In this document: positions 62,056 through 64,000 of the stretch, one piece after another
How the letters are laid out: each line of letters opens with the position of its first letter
Numbering within the stretch: position 1 is the stretch's first letter
From: Amycolatopsis sp. FBCC-B4732
Lineage (GTDB): Bacteria; Actinomycetota; Actinomycetes; Mycobacteriales; Pseudonocardiaceae
Assembly (NCBI RefSeq): GCF_023008405.1
Contig: NZ_CP095376.1
Location: forward strand, 9,032,501 to 9,096,500
Reading direction: 5' to 3'
DNA length: 64,000 nucleotides
Notes under the pieces: model-generated
What the model was told of the DNA's origin: nothing
The model's input: the letters and a program-made list of their open reading frames with translations, nothing else
Database searches by the model: none
Program-made: the position numbers and the translations under genes

Positions 62056-63708
62056 ATGCCTGACGCGCCCGCTCTGCCGAGCTATGCCTCGGGGACGTCC
62101 GAGGTCCCGCTGCTCGGGGACACGATCGGGGACAATTTCGACCGGACGGTGGCCGCGTTCGGGGACCGCGACGCCCTGGTCGACCGGGCCGCCGGGCGCC
62201 GGTGGACCTACCGCGAACTCGCCGCCGAGGTCGACGCGCTGGCGCTGGGGCTGGTCGCGCGGGGTATCGGCAAGGGTGACCGGGTGGGGATCTGGTCGCC
62301 GAACCGGGCGGAGTGGACGTTCCTGCAGTACGCGACGGCGAAGATCGGCGCGATCCTGGTCAACATCAACCCCGCCTACCGCTCGCACGAGCTGGAGTAC
62401 GTGCTCAACCAGGCCGGGATCCGGCTGCTGGTGGCTTCGGACGCGTTCAAGACCTCCGACTACCCGGCGATGGTGGAGGAAGTACGCGAGAAGTGCGCCG
62501 CGCTGGAGCACGTCGTGATCCTGGGCGGCGACAGCTGGCAGGCGTTGATGACGGCCGGTGGGGATCCGGCGCAGCTGGCGCACCTGCAAGCGGGGTTGTC
62601 GGCGGACGACCCGATCAACATCCAGTACACCTCCGGGACCACGGGCTTCCCGAAGGGCGCGACGCTGTCGCACCACAACATCCTCAACAACGGGTTCTTC
62701 GTCGGCGAGCTCTGCAACTACACCGAAGCGGACCGGGTGTGCATCCCGGTGCCGTTCTACCACTGCTTCGGGATGGTGATGGGCAACCTGGCCTGCACCA
62801 GCCACGGCGCGTGCATGGTGATCCCGGCACCGGCGTTCGACCCGAAGGCGACGCTCGAAGCGGTGGCGGCGGAGCGGTGCACCTCCCTCTACGGCGTGCC
62901 GACGATGTTCATCGCGGAACTGAACCACCCGGACTTCGGCGAGTTCGACCTGTCGTCGCTGCGGACCGGGATCATGGCCGGGTCGCCGTGTCCGGTCGAG
63001 GTGATGAAGCAGGTCATCGACCGGATGGGCATGGCCGAGGTGTCGATCTGTTACGGCATGACCGAAACGTCGCCGGTGTCGACGCAGACCCGTGCCGACG
63101 ATTCGATCGAGCGCCGGGTCTCGACCGTGGGCCGGGTGGGGCCGCACCTGGAGGTGAAGGTCGTCGACCCGGAGACGGGGCTGACGGTGCCGCGCGGGGA
63201 GCCGGGGGAGCTGTGCACCCGCGGGTACTCGGTGATGCTCGGCTATTGGGAGCAGGCCGACAAGACGGCGGAGGCGATCGACGCCGCGCGGTGGATGCAC
63301 ACCGGCGACCTGGCGGTCATGGACGGCGACGGGTACGTCAACATCACCGGCCGGATCAAGGACATGGTGATCCGCGGCGGCGAAAACCTGTACCCGCGGG
63401 AGATCGAGGAGTTCCTCTACACCCACCCGGACATCCTGGACGCGCAGGTGATCGGCGTCCCGGACGAGAAGTACGGCGAAGAGCTGATGGCGTGGGTCCG
63501 GATGCGGGACGGCGCCGAGCCGCTGACGACCGAGAAGGTGCGGGAGTTCTGCGAGGGCAAGCTGGCCCGGTACAAGATCCCGCGGTACGTCCACGTCGTC
63601 GAGGAGTTCCCGATGACCGTGACCGGGAAGGTCCGCAAGGTCGAGATGCGGGAGAAGTCGATCAGCCTGCTGGGCTTGGAAAACGCGGCCGCCGCGAAGC
63701 ACGCCTAA
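62056..63708 (+). CDS. Medium/long-chain acyl-CoA synthetase (AMP-forming)
   Basis: A 550-residue ANL-superfamily ligase activating a fatty or similar carboxylic acid to its CoA ester through an acyl-AMP. Motifs: P-loop [11 protein letters not shown] (191-201), GMTETSPV, A8 hinge [16 protein letters not shown] and catalytic Lys in TGKVRK (K525). It is of the FadD/ACSF2-like type without membrane segments. ATG 62056 follows a GGAGG (62047-62051). The substrate is open; neighbours give no hint. Confidence 0.94.
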   Translation: MPDAPALPSYASGTSEVPLLGDTIGDNFDRTVAAFGDRDALVDRAAGRRWTYRELAAEVDALALGLVARGIGKGDRVGIWSPNRAEWTFLQYATAKIGAILVNINPAYRSHELEYVLNQAGIRLLVASDAFKTSDYPAMVEEVREKCAALEHVVILGGDSWQALMTAGGDPAQLAHLQAGLSADDPINIQYTSGTTGFPKGATLSHHNILNNGFFVGELCNYTEADRVCIPVPFYHCFGMVMGNLACTSHGACMVIPAPAFDPKATLEAVAAERCTSLYGVPTMFIAELNHPDFGEFDLSSLRTGIMAGSPCPVEVMKQVIDRMGMAEVSICYGMTETSPVSTQTRADDSIERRVSTVGRVGPHLEVKVVDPETGLTVPRGEPGELCTRGYSVMLGYWEQADKTAEAIDAARWMHTGDLAVMDGDGYVNITGRIKDMVIRGGENLYPREIEEFLYTHPDILDAQVIGVPDEKYGEELMAWVRMRDGAEPLTTEKVREFCEGKLARYKIPRYVHVVEEFPMTVTGKVRKVEMREKSISLLGLENAAAAKHA

Positions 63709-63797
63709 ACCGGGCCGGGCGGCCGGGCGTGGTCCTGGCGCGGCGGAGGGGACGCTCCCGGACGGGAGCGACGGGACACCGCCGCCGAGGGGGAGCC

Positions 63798-64000
63798 ATG
63801 CCGTCCGGCTGGAAGAAAACGCTCACCGCGGGGACGCTGCTCGCGTCGGCCGCGCTCGGCCTGCCCGGGGTCGCCACCGCGGCCACCGGCGGGCCCGTCG
63901 ACCTGGGCACCCTGCCGGGGGACGAGTACAGCTTCGTGGCCGCGATCAACGCCGGCGGCACGATGGTCGGCGACTCGTACCCGCGTGACGTGCGCCTGCG
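63798..64000 (+). CDS. Secreted HAF-repeat protein, 5' part (runs off window)
   Basis: The first 67 residues of a protein cut by the right edge. A signal peptide (1-29, MPSGWKKTLTAGTLLASAAL then ending ATA) leads into DLGTLPGDEYSFVAAINAGGTMVGDS, in parts an obvious HAF (autotransporter-like) repeat, a beta-rich unit usually present several times. The ribosome site GAGGGGGAG precedes ATG 63798. Function unknown; extracellular. Confidence 0.75.
   Translation, partial: MPSGWKKTLTAGTLLASAALGLPGVATAATGGPVDLGTLPGDEYSFVAAINAGGTMVGDSYPRDVRL

Overview
The window looks like chromosomal DNA from a high-GC actinomycete of the Pseudonocardiales, most likely Amycolatopsis or a close relative (inference, no database search was possible). 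The signs are very high GC with many GTG starts and 4-base stop/start overlaps, a full conservon (cvnABCD), an EspG/PPE/DUF3558 group typical of mycolata and Pseudonocardiaceae, and a moaC-mog/moaE-rpf-moaD-moaA block that matches the order of the moa2/rpfA region of Mycobacterium tuberculosis. I see no rRNA, tRNA, CRISPR array, insertion sequence or phage genes. This reads as core genome with accessory patches. Layout. 0-9.7 kb: 3' end of groEL with its terminator, two small membrane proteins (one PspC), a decayed nucleotidyltransferase gene, menC, a large SARP/NB-ARC/TPR regulator, a DUF72 protein, a DUF4253 gene preceded by two LexA-type SOS boxes, a one-pass membrane protein with a decayed duplicate of its 3' end, and a PrsW-family membrane protease. 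9.7-20.7 kb: a DinB-like protein coupled to the XPB-type helicase gene, a small membrane protein, an orphan substrate-binding lipoprotein, an orphan CvnA-like sensor kinase, cutC, a mini-operon of two micro-proteins and an HTH-less TPR protein, and a secreted sedolisin protease. 20.7-26.2 kb: benzoylformate decarboxylase, then a four-gene ABC importer of the SsuABC/TauABC type on the minus strand. 26.7-33.9 kb: conservon cvnA-cvnB-cvnC-cvnD followed by a second, incomplete cvnB-cvnC pair. 33.9-38.5 kb: a secreted protein, an XPB-associated helicase-like protein, a small conserved protein and an ACT-domain malic enzyme. 38.6-48.8 kb: a VapBC module, moaC, a mog-moaE fusion, a resuscitation-promoting factor with a long regulated leader, a 104-base G-rich minisatellite, moaD, moaA, a MarR regulator, a Mop-type regulator and modABC. 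Together these cover molybdate import and molybdopterin synthesis. 48.8-53.6 kb: multicopper oxidase, NagD-like and metallo-phosphatases, YccF and PhzF proteins. 53.6-56.9 kb: an espG, 165-aa protein, DUF3558, PPE-like group. 56.9-61.0 kb: a tightly coupled five-gene operon of an AAA+ ATPase (Ycf46-like), DUF2997, a radical-SAM activase-like enzyme, a DUF1257-like protein and a helix-hairpin-helix protein. This is the best candidate in the window for an undescribed system. 61.0-64.0 kb: a secreted beta-propeller protein, an acyl-CoA synthetase and the start of a secreted HAF-repeat protein. How parts work together: ModABC supplies molybdate, the Mop-type protein probably senses it, and MoaA, MoaC, MoaD and the Mog-MoaE fusion build the cofactor. 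The conservon genes form a membrane kinase, roadblock, DUF742 and GTPase signalling complex. EspG is expected to chaperone the PPE-like protein to an ESX machine encoded elsewhere.
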